Shown piece by piece: positions 39,614 through 49,238 of a DNA stretch of 64,000 nucleotides. Under the pieces are notes generated by a model, which saw nothing but the letters and a program-made list of their open reading frames with translations, made no database searches and had not been told where the DNA came from. Position 1 is the first letter of the stretch; every line of letters begins with the position of its first letter. The stretch is from an uncultured Pelagibacteraceae bacterium (lineage in GTDB: Bacteria > Pseudomonadota > Alphaproteobacteria > Pelagibacterales > Pelagibacteraceae). The position numbers and the translations under genes were made by a program. The stretch covers positions 399,257 to 463,256 of the forward strand of contig CACMJX010000001.1 of assembly GCA_902614055.1 (NCBI GenBank), read 5' to 3'.

Positions 39614-40435
39614 CTATGATCCAATTTTTTGTATAGCCGTTTTGATCACATCAGCCCACCCCAAAGGAGATGGCTCAGTAGATTTGATTAAATTATCTAT
39701 ATTTATCAACGAACTATCAAAATTATCATTTTTAACCAAACATGCATAATTGCTCTGTCTTAACATATCTATATCATTTTGGTTATCGCCAACCCCAATG
39801 GTTATTATTTCATCATCTACTTCATTTTTTATTAATTCTAGAGTTTTGGTCATAGCTTTTGATTTATTAACATTGTCACAAATGCTCATTATTCTTCCTC
39901 CAGTCTGAACAGTTAATCCAGCATTATTCATAATTTTAATAAATTCATTTTTTCCTATTTCATTCCCATTAAATAATATTGGTAATGAGTGTTTTCTTTT
40001 TAAAGCTAGCCCAATTTTGTCCAACGGAAGACCAAAAATTTCTTGCTGTTTTTTAGAATTTAATTTTAAAATAAAAGAGATTTTATCTCTTAAATGAGAA
40101 GGAATATTTTCATTGAAAATTTGATAAATTTGATCAGTTGATCTACTTAATGATACTTTTTCAGGTAGGTTTGAATGTATTAAATTTAATCCGTGAATAC
40201 TTGATCCATTTTCTGCAATAAAACTTATATTTAAATTATACAGTTTATTAAAATCTAATAATTCAGCTTCTGTTTTGCTAGAGTTAGGAATTATTTTAAT
40301 TTCTTTTAAAAGCAGTTCTTTGAAGTAATTTTCAATTTCATCAAACCTAAATGTATCTTTATCTAACAGAGATCCATCTAGATCAGTGAAAATTATAATT
40401 TGTTTTTTTTGTTTCATTAAAGTAAATATTAACAT
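39614..40435 (-). CDS. HAD-IIB phosphatase, mannosyl/glucosyl-3-phosphoglycerate phosphatase-like
   Basis: IFTDLDGSLLDKDTF; SFIAENGSSI; TIGVGDNQNDIDML. Confidence 0.75.
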   Translation of the reverse strand: MLIFTLMKQKKQIIIFTDLDGSLLDKDTFRFDEIENYFKELLLKEIKIIPNSSKTEAELLDFNKLYNLNISFIAENGSSIHGLNLIHSNLPEKVSLSRSTDQIYQIFNENIPSHLRDKISFILKLNSKKQQEIFGLPLDKIGLALKRKHSLPILFNGNEIGKNEFIKIMNNAGLTVQTGGRIMSICDNVNKSKAMTKTLELIKNEVDDEIITIGVGDNQNDIDMLRQSNYACLVKNDNFDSSLINIDNLIKSTEPSPLGWADVIKTAIQKIGS

Positions 40436-40458
40436 AAATACTCATGAAAATAACTAAT

Positions 40459-40544
40459 GCCCTCGTGGTGAAATTGGTAGACACAAAGGACTTAAAATCC
40501 TTGCCATTTATGGAGTGCCAGTTCGAGTCTGGCCGAGGGCACCA
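40459..40544 (+). tRNA. tRNA-Leu(TAA)
   Basis: GCCCTCG...CGAGGGC-ACCA acceptor; anticodon loop CTTAAAA; long variable arm; encoded CCA. Confidence 0.95.
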
Positions 40545-40548
40545 CTAA

Positions 40549-41319
40549 ATGTTAAAACCACATGTTCTTTTTGATAATACAAAAACATCAAAAAAAATTA
40601 AAAATTTTCTAGATCATAAAATTACAAATTTATCTTTAAGTAAATGCAATCTAATTATTGTTATTGGTGGTGATGGTTTTATGCTTTCGTCTCTGAAAAA
40701 GTATAACAAATACAAAAAACCTTTCTATGGAATAAATGCTGGTAGTTATGGTTTTTTAATGAATAAATTTTCTTCAAAAAATACAGTAAAAAATTTAACC
40801 AAAGCTAAGTCTGTCACAATTTCACCGTTAGAGATGGTTGTTAAAAATAAATTTAATAAAAACAAAAAATCTATTGCAATAAATGAGGTATCTATACTAA
40901 GACAAAGTAGGCAAACTGCCTCATTGGAAATTTCTAGTGGATCACAGAAAATTATAAAAAAATTAGTATCTGATGGAATTTTGGTTTCTACACCAGCAGG
41001 CAGTACTGCATATAATATGTCAGTTTATGGCCCTATATTAAACTTAGATTCGAAAAAGTTATCTATTCGACCAATTAGTGCTTTTAGACCAAGAAGATGG
41101 AAAGGTAGGGTAGTTAGCGATAAATCAAAAATTATTATTAAAAATTTAAACATTCAAAAGAGACCTATAAGTGCTGTAGCTGATAATTACGAAGTAAGAA
41201 ATGCAAAAGTTATTTCTATAAAAATAAATAAAAAAATTAAGTTTAATCTTCTTTACGATTCAAATAAAAGTCTACAAAAAAAAATTAAAATAGAGCAGAT
41301 CAGAAAAGAAACAAATTAA
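40549..41319 (+). CDS. nadK: NAD kinase
   Basis: IVIGGDGFML; GINAGSYGFLMN; STPAGSTAYNMSVYGPI. Confidence 0.9.
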   Translation: MLKPHVLFDNTKTSKKIKNFLDHKITNLSLSKCNLIIVIGGDGFMLSSLKKYNKYKKPFYGINAGSYGFLMNKFSSKNTVKNLTKAKSVTISPLEMVVKNKFNKNKKSIAINEVSILRQSRQTASLEISSGSQKIIKKLVSDGILVSTPAGSTAYNMSVYGPILNLDSKKLSIRPISAFRPRRWKGRVVSDKSKIIIKNLNIQKRPISAVADNYEVRNAKVISIKINKKIKFNLLYDSNKSLQKKIKIEQIRKETN

Positions 41320-42467
41320 TGAATAAAAAAAATTTTGGGTTTGGAACTCAAATTAGAAAATCTCCATATTTTGACTCAACTATAAAATGGGGAGCAACAG
41401 GTTTTTCTGTATATAATCATATGTATATACCTCGTGATTTTGGTGATCCTGAACAAAACTTTTGGAACTTAATTAAAACAGCAATTTTATGTGACGTTGC
41501 TGTTGAAAGACAAGTTGAAATTACTGGACCAGATGCATTTGAATTTACTCAATTATTAACACCAAGAGATCTATCAAAATTATCTGTTGGTCAATGTAAA
41601 TATGTTTTAATTACAAACGTAGAGGGCGGAGTGTTAAATGACCCGGTTCTTTTACGTTTAGGAGAAAATCACTTTTGGTTATCTTTGGGCGACAGTGATA
41701 TTTTATTGTGGGCTCAAGGAGTAGCAATTAACTCTGGGTTAAATGTGAAAATAACAGAGCCAGACGTTTCTCCATTACAATTACAAGGACCTAAGTCTGC
41801 AGAAATAATGATTAAATTATTTGGAGAAGGAATAAAAGATCTAAAATATTATTGGTTTAGAAAACTAGATTTAGATGGAATACCATTAATCGTTTCAAGA
41901 ACTGGCTGGTCAAGTGAGTTTGGTTATGAGTTGTTTTTAAAAGATGGTTCAAAAGGAAATGAATTATATGAAAAAATTATGTTTGTAGGAAAGGAATTTG
42001 GACTAAAACCAGGTCACACTTCTTCTATTAGAAGAATAGAAGGTGGTATGCTCTCTTACCATGCTGATGCGGATATACATACAAATCCATTTGAACTGGG
42101 TTTAGATCGTTTAGTTAACCTAGATAGTGATATAAATTTTATAGGCAAAGAAGCACTTAAAAGAATTAAAGCAGAAGGGGTTAAAAGATTACAAGTTGGT
42201 TTAGAAATTAAATGTGAAAAATTAAGTGGACCCAACACTACATTTTGGCCTTTAATGGCTGATAATAATGTTATAGGAAAAGTAACTTCAGCTGTTTATT
42301 CTCCACGTTTGAAAAAGAATATTGCTTTAGCCATGGTTGACATTAAATATTCCAAAATTGGTTTAGAAATTGAAGTTACAATTCAGGAAAAAAATTTTAA
42401 ATGTGAAGTTATTGAAAAACCTTTTTTTGATCCAAAAAAACAAATTACATCAAAATCATTAAGTTAG
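41319..42467 (+). CDS. GcvT/aminomethyltransferase family protein, similar to DMSP demethylase DmdA
   Basis: VYNHMYIPRDF; VAVERQVEITGPDAFEFTQLLTPRDLSKLSVGQC; RTGWSSEFGYELFL. Confidence 0.72.
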   Translation: MNKKNFGFGTQIRKSPYFDSTIKWGATGFSVYNHMYIPRDFGDPEQNFWNLIKTAILCDVAVERQVEITGPDAFEFTQLLTPRDLSKLSVGQCKYVLITNVEGGVLNDPVLLRLGENHFWLSLGDSDILLWAQGVAINSGLNVKITEPDVSPLQLQGPKSAEIMIKLFGEGIKDLKYYWFRKLDLDGIPLIVSRTGWSSEFGYELFLKDGSKGNELYEKIMFVGKEFGLKPGHTSSIRRIEGGMLSYHADADIHTNPFELGLDRLVNLDSDINFIGKEALKRIKAEGVKRLQVGLEIKCEKLSGPNTTFWPLMADNNVIGKVTSAVYSPRLKKNIALAMVDIKYSKIGLEIEVTIQEKNFKCEVIEKPFFDPKKQITSKSLS

Positions 42468-42469
42468 TC

Positions 42470-42523
42470 TGGTGCCCCCGCACGGATTCGAACCGCGGAC
42501 CTATTGATTACAAATCAATTGCT
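42470..42523 (-). repeat. partial (3' part) copy of tRNA-Thr, putative att repeat
   Basis: 54 bp identical to 43742-43795, then diverges; lacks D-arm and 5' acceptor. Confidence 0.95.
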
Positions 42524-42610
42524 AAAGTTTAAATAAACATTTGTTTGCAACAATAATTTTAAAATATTTTAAATCTGGTCACACTATGGGCACAGTGATA
42601 AACTTTTTCT

Positions 42611-43198
42611 ATGAAAACAGTCTACATACTAATTAATGAAGCAATGCCAGGTATAATCAAAATAGGCTGGACAGATAAAACTGTTGAAGAACGTATGAAA
42701 GAATTAGATAGAACAGCAACACCTCTACCTTTCACTTGTTACTATGCAAAGCGTGTTGATGATCCAACATTTGTAGAGTCAAAACTACACCAAGCATTTG
42801 ATGAGTTTAGAATAAGAGATAACAGAGAATTTTTTAGAATGTCACCAGACCAAGCTAAAGCAGCACTCGAGATTGCTAGTGGAGAAGATGTAACTCCAAA
42901 AGATGATGTTGTTGAAAATGAAAGTGATAGGGCGGCACTAAATCGTGAGCGTAACAGAAATAGATTTAACTTTGCACAAGTTGGTATTGAGCCTGGTGAA
43001 ATTTTAGAGTTTAAAAAAGATCCGTCAATTACTGCAAAAGTTATAGAGAATGATCAAATAGAATTTAGAGGAGCTAAAACATCTTTATCTCCAACTGCAT
43101 TAATTATTGTTCAAGAAATGGGTTATAAGTGGACTAAAATTGCTGGACCACAATTTTGGATGTATAAAGGTAAAACTCTTTATGAATTGAATAAATGA
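42611..43198 (+). CDS. T5orf172/MUG113-like (GIY-YIG superfamily) domain protein
   Basis: MKTVYILINEAMPGIIKIGWTDKTVEERMKELDRTATPLPFTCYYAKRVDDPTFVESKLHQAFDEFRIRDNREFF. Confidence 0.8.
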   Translation: MKTVYILINEAMPGIIKIGWTDKTVEERMKELDRTATPLPFTCYYAKRVDDPTFVESKLHQAFDEFRIRDNREFFRMSPDQAKAALEIASGEDVTPKDDVVENESDRAALNRERNRNRFNFAQVGIEPGEILEFKKDPSITAKVIENDQIEFRGAKTSLSPTALIIVQEMGYKWTKIAGPQFWMYKGKTLYELNK

Positions 43199-43632
43199 AA
43201 AAACTTTTAGGGATCGTGGTTTTGGGTTTCTTGTTAAGTGCCAATGCAAAAGCTTTAGATCTTAACTTATTGTGTAAGGGTGATGGTTCTAGAAAAACTG
43301 GAACTGGAACAGGAATAACTCTTAATAAAGATGTCGATGGTGCTGTTATTTTATCTTTAAAAGCTAATAGAGGTGAAATCAATATTCCTGCTGCATTGCT
43401 ACCAGGCTTCAATAGAACATTAAATTTTTTAAAAAAAGATAAAAAAAATAAGTTTAAACTTTATAATATTAAAATAAATGAGTCTGAAATTAAGGCTAAC
43501 TTTAAACTAAATCCCGTCAATAAGCCTTCAGTTAAAATTGATAGATATACAGGTGTTTTATATATCGAAGGTTTAAATCTAACATTCAATGCAGAATGTG
43601 AAAAATTTGAAAAAAAAGAAAAAAAATTTTAA
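43195..43632 (+). CDS. secreted protein of unknown function
   Basis: Signal MKKLLGIVVLGFLLSANAKA; overlaps the upstream ORF by ATGA. Confidence 0.6.
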   Translation: MKKLLGIVVLGFLLSANAKALDLNLLCKGDGSRKTGTGTGITLNKDVDGAVILSLKANRGEINIPAALLPGFNRTLNFLKKDKKNKFKLYNIKINESEIKANFKLNPVNKPSVKIDRYTGVLYIEGLNLTFNAECEKFEKKEKKF

Positions 43633-43742
43633 CGACTACTTGATCTTGGCACAATCCTGGTCCAATCCTGGCACAATCAAGTATAAAATTTACCTGTAAA
43701 TTTTTTTTGCAAAAATAATTAGTGTTGAATTTGTTGAGTGAT

Positions 43743-43818
43743 GGTGCCCCCGCACGGATTCGAACCGCGGACCTATTGATTACAAATCAATTGCTCTACC
43801 AACTGAGCTACAAGGGCG
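43743..43818 (-). tRNA. tRNA-Thr(TGT)
   Basis: Minus strand GCCCTTGTAGCTCAGTTGGTAGAGCAATTGATTTGTAATCAATAGGTCCGCGGTTCGAATCCGTGCGGGGGCACCA; complete cloverleaf. Confidence 0.96.
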
Positions 43819-44000
43819 TTCTGCGATGTATAAATGATAAGCCATAATTTGCAATACTAAATCAACTCTATGATTTACTTTTTGAGATCAAGAATTTTTT
43901 ATATTAAATCTTATTGGACATTTTGACATTTTTTGTATTTATAATTCACTATTTATAATACAATTAATAAATATTATTAAATTTAGACAATTTTAACAAA

Positions 44001-45050
44001 ATGAAAATTGCATTAATTACAGGCTCGACAGGTCTTGTAGGTTCTACTGCAAGTGAATTTTTAATAAAAAAAGGTTTAAAAATAATTGGTGTTGATAATG
44101 ATTTTAGATCAAAATTCTTCGGAAAGTCATCATCAACTAAAAATCAAAAAAATAAATTAATAAAAAACAAAAATTACAAACATATTAACTGTGATATTAG
44201 AGATCATTTATTTTTAAAAAAAATTTTTAAAAGATATGCTAAAAATATTGATTTGATTATACATAGCGCAGCCCAACCATCCCATGATTGGGCTTATAAA
44301 GACCCAATTACTGATTTTGATATTAATGCTCGATCAACGTTAAATTTACTAAATTTAACAAAAAAATACTGTGAAAATTCCGTTTTTATTTTCCTGAGTA
44401 CAAATAAGGTTTACGGCGACTCACCAAATAAAATTAAATTTCATGAAAAATTATTAAGATGGGATGTAAGTAAAACATCTAAATTTATAAATGGAATAGA
44501 TGAAAATATGTCTATAGATAAATCAATACACAGTTTTTTTGGAACCTCAAAAACTTATGCAGATCTAATCGTCCAAGAATTTGGAAAAAATCTTAATTTA
44601 AAGACAGGTATTTTTAGATGTGGTTGTATTACAGGACCTAATCATGCGGGAGCTAAACTTCATGGCTTTTTATCCTTTTTAGTGAAGGAATGTATTGAAA
44701 AAAAAAAATATGAGTTAATTGGATACAAGGGTAAACAAGTGAGAGATAATATTCATAGCAATGATTTAATCGAGGCTTTTTGGGAATTTTATAAAAATCC
44801 AAATAAAGGTGAAGTTTACAATATGGGAGGAGGAAGAGCTGCATCATGCTCTCCTTTGGAAGCAATTAATTTTTTAGAGGAAAAACTTAATATTAAAGTA
44901 AAAAAAAAATTTACAAAACTACCAAGATCGGGAGATCATAAATGGTATATTACAAACTTAAAAAAATTTAAAAGAGATTATCCTTCATGGAAAATTCGTA
45001 ACAATTTTAAAAGTATTATGAATGAGTTCGTTGATCTTTATACTAAATAA
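44001..45050 (+). CDS. NAD-dependent sugar epimerase/dehydratase (extended SDR, CDP-paratose epimerase-like)
   Basis: ITGSTGLVGS; IHSAAQPSHDWAYKDP; FGTSKTYADLIVQEFG (YxxxK variant); VYNMGGG. Confidence 0.78.
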   Translation: MKIALITGSTGLVGSTASEFLIKKGLKIIGVDNDFRSKFFGKSSSTKNQKNKLIKNKNYKHINCDIRDHLFLKKIFKRYAKNIDLIIHSAAQPSHDWAYKDPITDFDINARSTLNLLNLTKKYCENSVFIFLSTNKVYGDSPNKIKFHEKLLRWDVSKTSKFINGIDENMSIDKSIHSFFGTSKTYADLIVQEFGKNLNLKTGIFRCGCITGPNHAGAKLHGFLSFLVKECIEKKKYELIGYKGKQVRDNIHSNDLIEAFWEFYKNPNKGEVYNMGGGRAASCSPLEAINFLEEKLNIKVKKKFTKLPRSGDHKWYITNLKKFKRDYPSWKIRNNFKSIMNEFVDLYTK

Positions 45051-45082
45051 AATTTCTTTTATTTATATTTAATTTTATTAGG

Positions 45083-45925
45083 TTATATAAACGAATTTTC
45101 AATCTCCAACCAACCATATGGATTTCCAGGATGAAAATTTCCATAATTTGGAATCCAAGATTTAGGCAATACCACGCGTTTATTATCATACCCCATTTTT
45201 GATCTTATAGAAGCTGCCCACCAACCAAAAGTGGAATTTGCTAATATTAAATTTTGTGATTTTATTAAAGTTGTAAAATCACATACTGATGTTAAGAAAT
45301 TCTTATTCAATTTTTTATTTTGTATTTTGTAACCATTTGTCTTTAATTTTTCATATAAAAGATCATCAAATTGTAGATCTTCTGAAACAATAGTAATTTT
45401 TTTTTCCTTATTTTTGTTTAGAATATTTAAAGCATTAAAATAATAATCCATATTTATTTCCCATCCATATTTTATATAATCAGATCTTCTAAACTGTATT
45501 ACTAACTCAGATTCTTGAAATGTATCGAATATTTTTTTTTTTGAGCAAGATAAAATTTCTTCGCATACATCGTCTAATATATCTTTATACCATGTAGAAT
45601 TCTGGAAAAATCCTCTTAATATAAAATATTTTTTTTTTTTAATATTTTCAAAATTGAACTTTTTAACTGGATGATCATCTACTATATATCCAAATAAAAA
45701 ATCTCTAATTCTTTGATATTTTTTAGTATATGAATTAGAAGCAGTTTTTTCTTTTTTTATATTTAGATAAAAGTCTATATTAACACTTTCATCAGACCAT
45801 TTATCTTTGTCACCGTAATAAACAGACTTATAGTCAGAAAATTTTTTTTGTAATTTTTTTGAGGCTGTATATTGAAAAAGCTGATTACCCAAACCCCCAA
45901 TAAATTCTGTTTTAATTTTTTTCAT
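45083..45925 (-). CDS. glycosyltransferase family 11 (alpha-1,2-fucosyltransferase-like)
   Basis: GGLGNQLFQYTASKKL; VIQFRRSDYI; LILANSTFGWWAASI. Confidence 0.85.
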   Translation of the reverse strand: MKKIKTEFIGGLGNQLFQYTASKKLQKKFSDYKSVYYGDKDKWSDESVNIDFYLNIKKEKTASNSYTKKYQRIRDFLFGYIVDDHPVKKFNFENIKKKKYFILRGFFQNSTWYKDILDDVCEEILSCSKKKIFDTFQESELVIQFRRSDYIKYGWEINMDYYFNALNILNKNKEKKITIVSEDLQFDDLLYEKLKTNGYKIQNKKLNKNFLTSVCDFTTLIKSQNLILANSTFGWWAASIRSKMGYDNKRVVLPKSWIPNYGNFHPGNPYGWLEIENSFI

Positions 45926-46094
45926 AACTTATGTTTTATTATTATTCATTTACTAAATTTTATACTGTTATTGTATCTAATATTTGAACTTAAACTACAA
46001 GCTAACAATTGAATTTATTAAAATATAATAAAATATTACTTAAAAAAAAGTCTAAAAAAACTTTTTAATTAATAAAACTATGTTAATTAATCAA

Positions 46095-46850
46095 TCATAT
46101 ATTGTTAAGATATTTTTTATGTTTACTTATATGATGAAATACTATAGCTGCACTATTTGATATATTCAAACTCTCAATATTTTTGTTAATATTTATCTTT
46201 ACTAAAAAATCAGTATATTTTTTAGTGTGCTGATTAAGACCATGTCCTTCAGAACCAAATAATAAGACATTATTCCCTTTCCACTTTACCTCAGTAAAAT
46301 TCTTGTCACTGTTCGCAGTGAAACCATAAATCCAAAAATTTTTATCCCTTAAATATTTTAAAGTAGTATTTATATTTGAAACTTGAAAAATGTTTAAATG
46401 TTCAACACACCCACTTGCTGATTTATATAATAATTTACTTTCACTTGGAAAATGTCTCTCTTTAACTATCAGACCATCTATATTAAATGAAGCTGCACTT
46501 CTAATTAAAGAACCTATGTTTCTTGGATCAGTAACTTCATCTAAACATACAAATGTTAAATCATTTTTGTCTTTAATAAACTCTTTTAATTCAGTATTTT
46601 TTAAATGTTCAATTTCTGCAACATATCCTTGATGTAAAATATCCTCACTCCTACAATATTTATCTAATTCTTTTTTGGTTTTGAAAAAAACTTTTATATC
46701 TTTTAATAAATTTTTATGAGGATTATTCTTATGTATATTTTTTTTACTCTCTTCTGTTAAGAATATTTTGATTACTCTTCTATTTGGGTTTTTTAATGCT
46801 CCAATAACAGCGTGTCTTCCAGCTATAAAAAAGGATGATTTTTGAGTCAT
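46095..46850 (-). CDS. rlmB: SpoU/TrmH family 23S rRNA 2'-O-ribose methyltransferase
   Basis: GRHAVIGALKNPNR; DEVTDPRNIGSLIRSAASF; LFGSEGHGL; LNISNSAAIVFHH. Confidence 0.88.
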   Translation of the reverse strand: MTQKSSFFIAGRHAVIGALKNPNRRVIKIFLTEESKKNIHKNNPHKNLLKDIKVFFKTKKELDKYCRSEDILHQGYVAEIEHLKNTELKEFIKDKNDLTFVCLDEVTDPRNIGSLIRSAASFNIDGLIVKERHFPSESKLLYKSASGCVEHLNIFQVSNINTTLKYLRDKNFWIYGFTANSDKNFTEVKWKGNNVLLFGSEGHGLNQHTKKYTDFLVKININKNIESLNISNSAAIVFHHISKHKKYLNNI

Positions 46851-46981
46851 ATTTTATGAATTTATTGGGTTTTTATACTATTTTTTCTGAAATTCACGTA
46901 TTGCATTTGTACAATAAAAATATATAAAACGCATGTTGTTTAAAGCTTTATTGAACAAGGGGACGCTTCCCCTGCTATTAG

Positions 46982-47067
<86 letters not shown>

Positions 47068-47109
47068 TTCAATAAATATTTAAATAATTAAGGAGTATAC
47101 TTGGGTGAT

Positions 47110-47183
47110 GCGGGTGTAGTTCAATGGTAGAACGCTAGCCTTCCAAGCTGGATGTAAGGGTTCGATTCCCTTTACCCGCTCCA
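47110..47183 (+). tRNA. tRNA-Gly(TCC)
   Basis: GCGGGTG...TACCCGC-TCCA; anticodon loop CTTCCAA. Confidence 0.95.
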
Positions 47184-47226
47184 AAAATTAAAAATAAAAT
47201 GTAAAGAAAAAAGAGGTAAATAAGTA

Positions 47227-48417
47227 ATGTCAAAAGAAAAGTTCGTAAGAAATAAACCGCACTGTAACATCGGTACAATCGGTCATGTCGATCACGGTAA
47301 AACTACGTTAACAGCTGCGATCACAAAAGTTTTAGCTGAGTCAGGCGGTGCGCAATTTACTGCTTATGATCAAATTGATAAAGCTCCAGAGGAAAAAGAA
47401 AGAGGAATTACAATTTCAACAGCTCACGTTGAATATGAAACTGCAAACAGACACTATGCTCACGTGGATTGCCCAGGTCACGCTGACTATGTAAAAAATA
47501 TGATTACAGGTGCAGCCCAAATGGATGGAGCAATTTTAGTTGTTAATGCTGCTGATGGTCCAATGCCTCAAACCAGAGAGCACATTCTTTTAGCAAGACA
47601 AGTAGGTGTACCCGCTATTGTTGTTTACTTAAACAAAGTTGATCAAGTTGATGATAAAGAAATGATCGATCTTGTTGAGGAAGAAATTAAGGATTTATTA
47701 ACATCATATAAATTCCCAGGTGATAAGACTCCTATCGTTAAAGGTTCTGCACTTGCAGCTGTTGAGGGAAGAGATGATGAAATTGGAAAAAACTCTATTA
47801 TGGATCTAATGAAAGCTGTAGATGAATTCATCCCACAACCAGACAGACCAAAAGATAAAGATTTCCTAATGCCTGTTGAAGACGTTTTCTCAATCTCTGG
47901 AAGAGGAACTGTTGTAACAGGTAGAGTAGAGTCTGGAGTAATCAAAACTGGAGAAGAAATAGAAATAGTTGGTATTAGAGATACTAAAAAATCAGTTTGT
48001 ACTGGAGTTGAAATGTTTAGAAAACTTTTAGACTCAGGTGAAGCTGGTGACAATATTGGCGCACTTCTTAGAGGTGTTGAAAGAACTGATGTTGAAAGAG
48101 GTCAAGTTTTGTGTAAGCCAGGATCTATTAAACCACACACTAAATTTGAGGCCCAAGCATATGTATTAAAAAAAGAGGAAGGCGGCAGACATACACCATT
48201 CTTTACGAAATACAGACCTCAATTTTACTTTAGAACAACTGACGTTACTGGTGAGGTTGAATTGCCGTCAGGAACAGAGATGGTTATGCCAGGAGATGAT
48301 GCAAAATTTACAGTTAAACTAATTACACCTATTGCAATGGATGAAAAACTTAACTTTGCAATAAGAGAAGGTGGTAGAACAGTAGGAGCTGGAGTAGTAA
48401 CAAAAATTTTAGAGTAA
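47227..48417 (+). CDS. tuf: elongation factor Tu
   Basis: [36 protein letters not shown]; full length. Confidence 0.98.
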   Translation: MSKEKFVRNKPHCNIGTIGHVDHGKTTLTAAITKVLAESGGAQFTAYDQIDKAPEEKERGITISTAHVEYETANRHYAHVDCPGHADYVKNMITGAAQMDGAILVVNAADGPMPQTREHILLARQVGVPAIVVYLNKVDQVDDKEMIDLVEEEIKDLLTSYKFPGDKTPIVKGSALAAVEGRDDEIGKNSIMDLMKAVDEFIPQPDRPKDKDFLMPVEDVFSISGRGTVVTGRVESGVIKTGEEIEIVGIRDTKKSVCTGVEMFRKLLDSGEAGDNIGALLRGVERTDVERGQVLCKPGSIKPHTKFEAQAYVLKKEEGGRHTPFFTKYRPQFYFRTTDVTGEVELPSGTEMVMPGDDAKFTVKLITPIAMDEKLNFAIREGGRTVGAGVVTKILE

Positions 48418-48424
48418 ACACTAT

Positions 48425-48500
48425 AGGAGTGTAGCTCAATTGGTAGAGCGCCGGTCTCCAAAACCGGAGGTTGGGGGTTCGATTCCCTTCGCTCCTGCCA
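48425..48500 (+). tRNA. tRNA-Trp(CCA)
   Basis: AGGAGTG...CGCTCCT-GCCA; anticodon loop CTCCAAA; between tuf and secE. Confidence 0.95.
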
Positions 48501-48516
48501 TTTAGTTTATAAAATT

Positions 48517-48708
48517 ATGAAAAACCCTTTAAAATTTATCCAAGATGTAAAACAAGAGGCTTTTAAAGTCACTTGGCCAACCGCTAAAGAGACAGTTCAA
48601 GGTGCATTAATGGTTCTTGCAATGGCAGTTTTAGCTTCAATATTTTTTTTACTGTTAGATCAAGTGTTAAAATTCCTTTTAGAAATCATACTAAGAGTGA
48701 GTATCTAA
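48517..48708 (+). CDS. secE: preprotein translocase subunit SecE
   Basis: FIQDVKQEAFKVTWPTAKET; single C-terminal TM; position before nusG. Confidence 0.94.
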   Translation: MKNPLKFIQDVKQEAFKVTWPTAKETVQGALMVLAMAVLASIFFLLLDQVLKFLLEIILRVSI

Positions 48709-49238
48709 TGAAAAATTGGTATATTGTTCAATCTCATTCAAGCTTTGAAAACAAGGTTGCACAACTAATAAAAGAAGAGGCGGAAAAAGCAGAAATTTCA
48801 GAAAAGATTGAGGAAATCATAGTACCTACACATGATGTTACAGAAGTTAAAAGAGGCAAAAGAATTCAAAGGAAGAAGAAATATTTTCCAGGCTACGTTT
48901 TAATTAAAAGTGAAATGGACAATAATATTTACCACATGATTAAAAATTTAAAAAAAGTAAGTGGCTTTCTTGGATCCAAGGGAGCCCCTATACCAGTGTC
49001 TGACAAAGAAATAGAAAAAATTTTAGGACAAATTAAGGATGGTGTTGCTCAACCAAAATCAGGTATAGAATATAGTGTTGGAGAAAAGGTTCAAGTCATA
49101 GATGGACCTTTCGCTTCATTTGCTGGATTGGTAGAGGATATTGACGAAGAAAAATTAAGATTAAAAGTTTCAGTTTCAATTTTTGGAAGACCTACACCAG
49201 TCGATCTTGAATACAACCAAGTAGAAAAGGCAAGTTAA
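48708..49238 (+). CDS. nusG: transcription termination/antitermination protein NusG
   Basis: [30 protein letters not shown] motif [15 protein letters not shown]. Confidence 0.97.
   Translation: MKNWYIVQSHSSFENKVAQLIKEEAEKAEISEKIEEIIVPTHDVTEVKRGKRIQRKKKYFPGYVLIKSEMDNNIYHMIKNLKKVSGFLGSKGAPIPVSDKEIEKILGQIKDGVAQPKSGIEYSVGEKVQVIDGPFASFAGLVEDIDEEKLRLKVSVSIFGRPTPVDLEYNQVEKAS

Larger units (their letters stand above)
42470..43795. mobile_element. putative integrase-less mini integrative element at tRNA-Thr
   Basis: Direct 54-bp repeats, one restoring a full tRNA 3' end, bound two ORFs including a phage-type T5orf172/GIY-YIG-like gene; no integrase ORF. Confidence 0.7.

Noticed and set aside
42470-42523. 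Possible second tRNA-Thr gene
   Set aside because: Only the 3' 54 bp match; the D-arm and 5' acceptor are missing, so it cannot fold as a tRNA.
43638-43682. CRISPR-like short repeats
   Set aside because: Only two overlapping copies, no regular spacers and no cas genes.
47643-48053. 136-aa minus-strand ORF
   Set aside because: Antisense to tuf; same shadow-ORF pattern.
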